From contig CAINLH010000181.1 of NCBI GenBank assembly GCA_903850275.1, positions 1 through 6,520 of the forward strand: 6,520 bases of DNA, in the 5' to 3' direction. This document shows, piece by piece, positions 5,892 to 6,520 of the stretch. Under the pieces are notes generated by a model. The model had not been told where the DNA came from and made no database searches. It worked only from the letters and a program-made list of their open reading frames with translations. This DNA is from an uncultured Acidimicrobium sp. Its GTDB lineage: Bacteria > Actinomycetota > Acidimicrobiia > Acidimicrobiales > Ilumatobacteraceae. Numbering within the stretch: the stretch's first letter is position 1; each line of letters starts with the position of its first letter. The position numbers and the translations under genes are program-made.

Positions 5892-6520
5892 ATGAGCTAC
5901 CAACACATCAAAAGTCGGCTAGATGCAGGCGAAACAATCGTTCTCGATGGCGCAACCGGCACCGAATTGCAAAGGCGCGGCGCCACGATGGACCCAGCCT
6001 CTTGGTGTGGCCCAGCCTCACTGAACAACAGTGATCTGCTCACCCAAATTCATCTCGACTACATCAAGGCTGGCTCGGACGTGATTACCGCGAACACATT
6101 TGCGTCTTCACGATTGATGCTGACCGATGCAGGGTTCGGCGATCGTGTGGAGGAAATCAATCGAATCGCAGTCGAGGCCGCACTCCGCGCTCGCGACTTG
6201 GCACCTGCAGGCAGAAACATCGCCGTTGCGGGTTCCCTGTCTCACATGGTGCCCGTTGCAGAGGGAACGGCTGTAGTCGACCCAAAGAAGACGCAACCAC
6301 TCAGCCAAATCTCGGACGCTCTTTTTGAGCTGGCAAATGTGTTGAAAAGTTCGGGAGTAGATCACATCATGCTCGAGATGATGTACGAGCCAACTCGCAT
6401 TCCGCTTGCTCTCGAGGCGGCGCTTTCCACCGGCCTTCCGGTGTGGTTTGGCATGAGTGCGCGTCGCACCACAGATGGCAAAGTGGTGTCGTTTCATGCA
6501 TTTGATGATTTGCCAATAGA
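5892..6520 (+). CDS. homocysteine S-methyltransferase family protein (partial, 3' end outside window)
   Basis: The frame from the ATG at 5892 stays open for 209 codons and runs off the right edge. The protein begins with the barrel signature VLDGATGTELQRRG (17-30). It continues with HLDYIKAGSDVITANTF (54-70) and LEMMYEPTRIPLALEAA (161-177), the order seen in the homocysteine S-methyltransferase domain (MmuM/BHMT family and the N-terminal module of MetH). These enzymes move a methyl group to homocysteine to make methionine, using a zinc-bound thiolate. The three zinc cysteines normally lie near the C-terminus and fall beyond this window, so catalytic competence cannot be judged. The short N-terminus and DGATGTELQRRG form favour a stand-alone enzyme of about 300 residues over full-length MetH. 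The methyl donor is unknown. The start is supported by the TAGCGT box seven bases upstream. Confidence 0.9.
   Translation, partial: MSYQHIKSRLDAGETIVLDGATGTELQRRGATMDPASWCGPASLNNSDLLTQIHLDYIKAGSDVITANTFASSRLMLTDAGFGDRVEEINRIAVEAALRARDLAPAGRNIAVAGSLSHMVPVAEGTAVVDPKKTQPLSQISDALFELANVLKSSGVDHIMLEMMYEPTRIPLALEAALSTGLPVWFGMSARRTTDGKVVSFHAFDDLPI

Noticed and set aside
1..6520. Looked for tRNA/rRNA genes, CRISPR repeats, insertion-sequence ends, prophage genes, toxin-antitoxin or defence genes.
   Set aside because: None seen. Almost all the sequence is accounted for by six ordinary genes, and there is no gap longer than about 80 bp.

Overview
The window is a compact bacterial chromosomal segment of moderate GC (roughly half by eye) holding six protein-coding genes and almost no spare DNA. 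It probably comes from an actinobacterium. The evidence is an MMPL-family transporter of actinobacterial type, a soluble class I P450 paired with a one-cluster ferredoxin of the kind common in mycobacteria and relatives, and several starts that look leaderless (TANNNT six to nine bases before the ATG). Gene ends that abut or nearly abut fit a small planktonic genome such as an Acidimicrobiia lineage. That placement is inference from style and protein resemblance, not from a marker gene.

Layout, left to right. Positions 52-2328 (+) encode an MMPL/RND exporter. Its stop codon touches the stop codon of the convergent gene 2329-3537 (-), a cytochrome P450. The P450 lies downstream of, and in an operon with, a small ferredoxin (3553-3747, -). 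An intergenic stretch of about 80 bp separates the ferredoxin from the divergent LysE/RhtB-family exporter gene (3830-4453, +). That gene converges, with 5 bp between stops, on an FAD-linked D-2-hydroxyacid (D-lactate/glycolate-type) dehydrogenase gene (4459-5850, -). The dehydrogenase is divergent from a homocysteine S-methyltransferase gene (5892 to the window end, +), with only 41 bp between the two start codons. The methyltransferase gene runs off the right edge.

How the genes work together. Only the ferredoxin and P450 form a clear functional unit: the ferredoxin is the likely electron donor to the P450. No ferredoxin reductase is present here. The other genes look like independent metabolic and export functions arranged in alternating orientation. 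No RNA gene, mobile element, CRISPR array or phage feature was seen. I found no convincing novel multi-gene system. The points most worth a second look are the recurring leaderless-promoter pattern, the overlapping divergent promoters near 5860-5884, the His-containing ferredoxin cluster motif, an additional membrane hairpin in the MMPL protein, and a possible terminator embedded in the last codons of the dehydrogenase gene.
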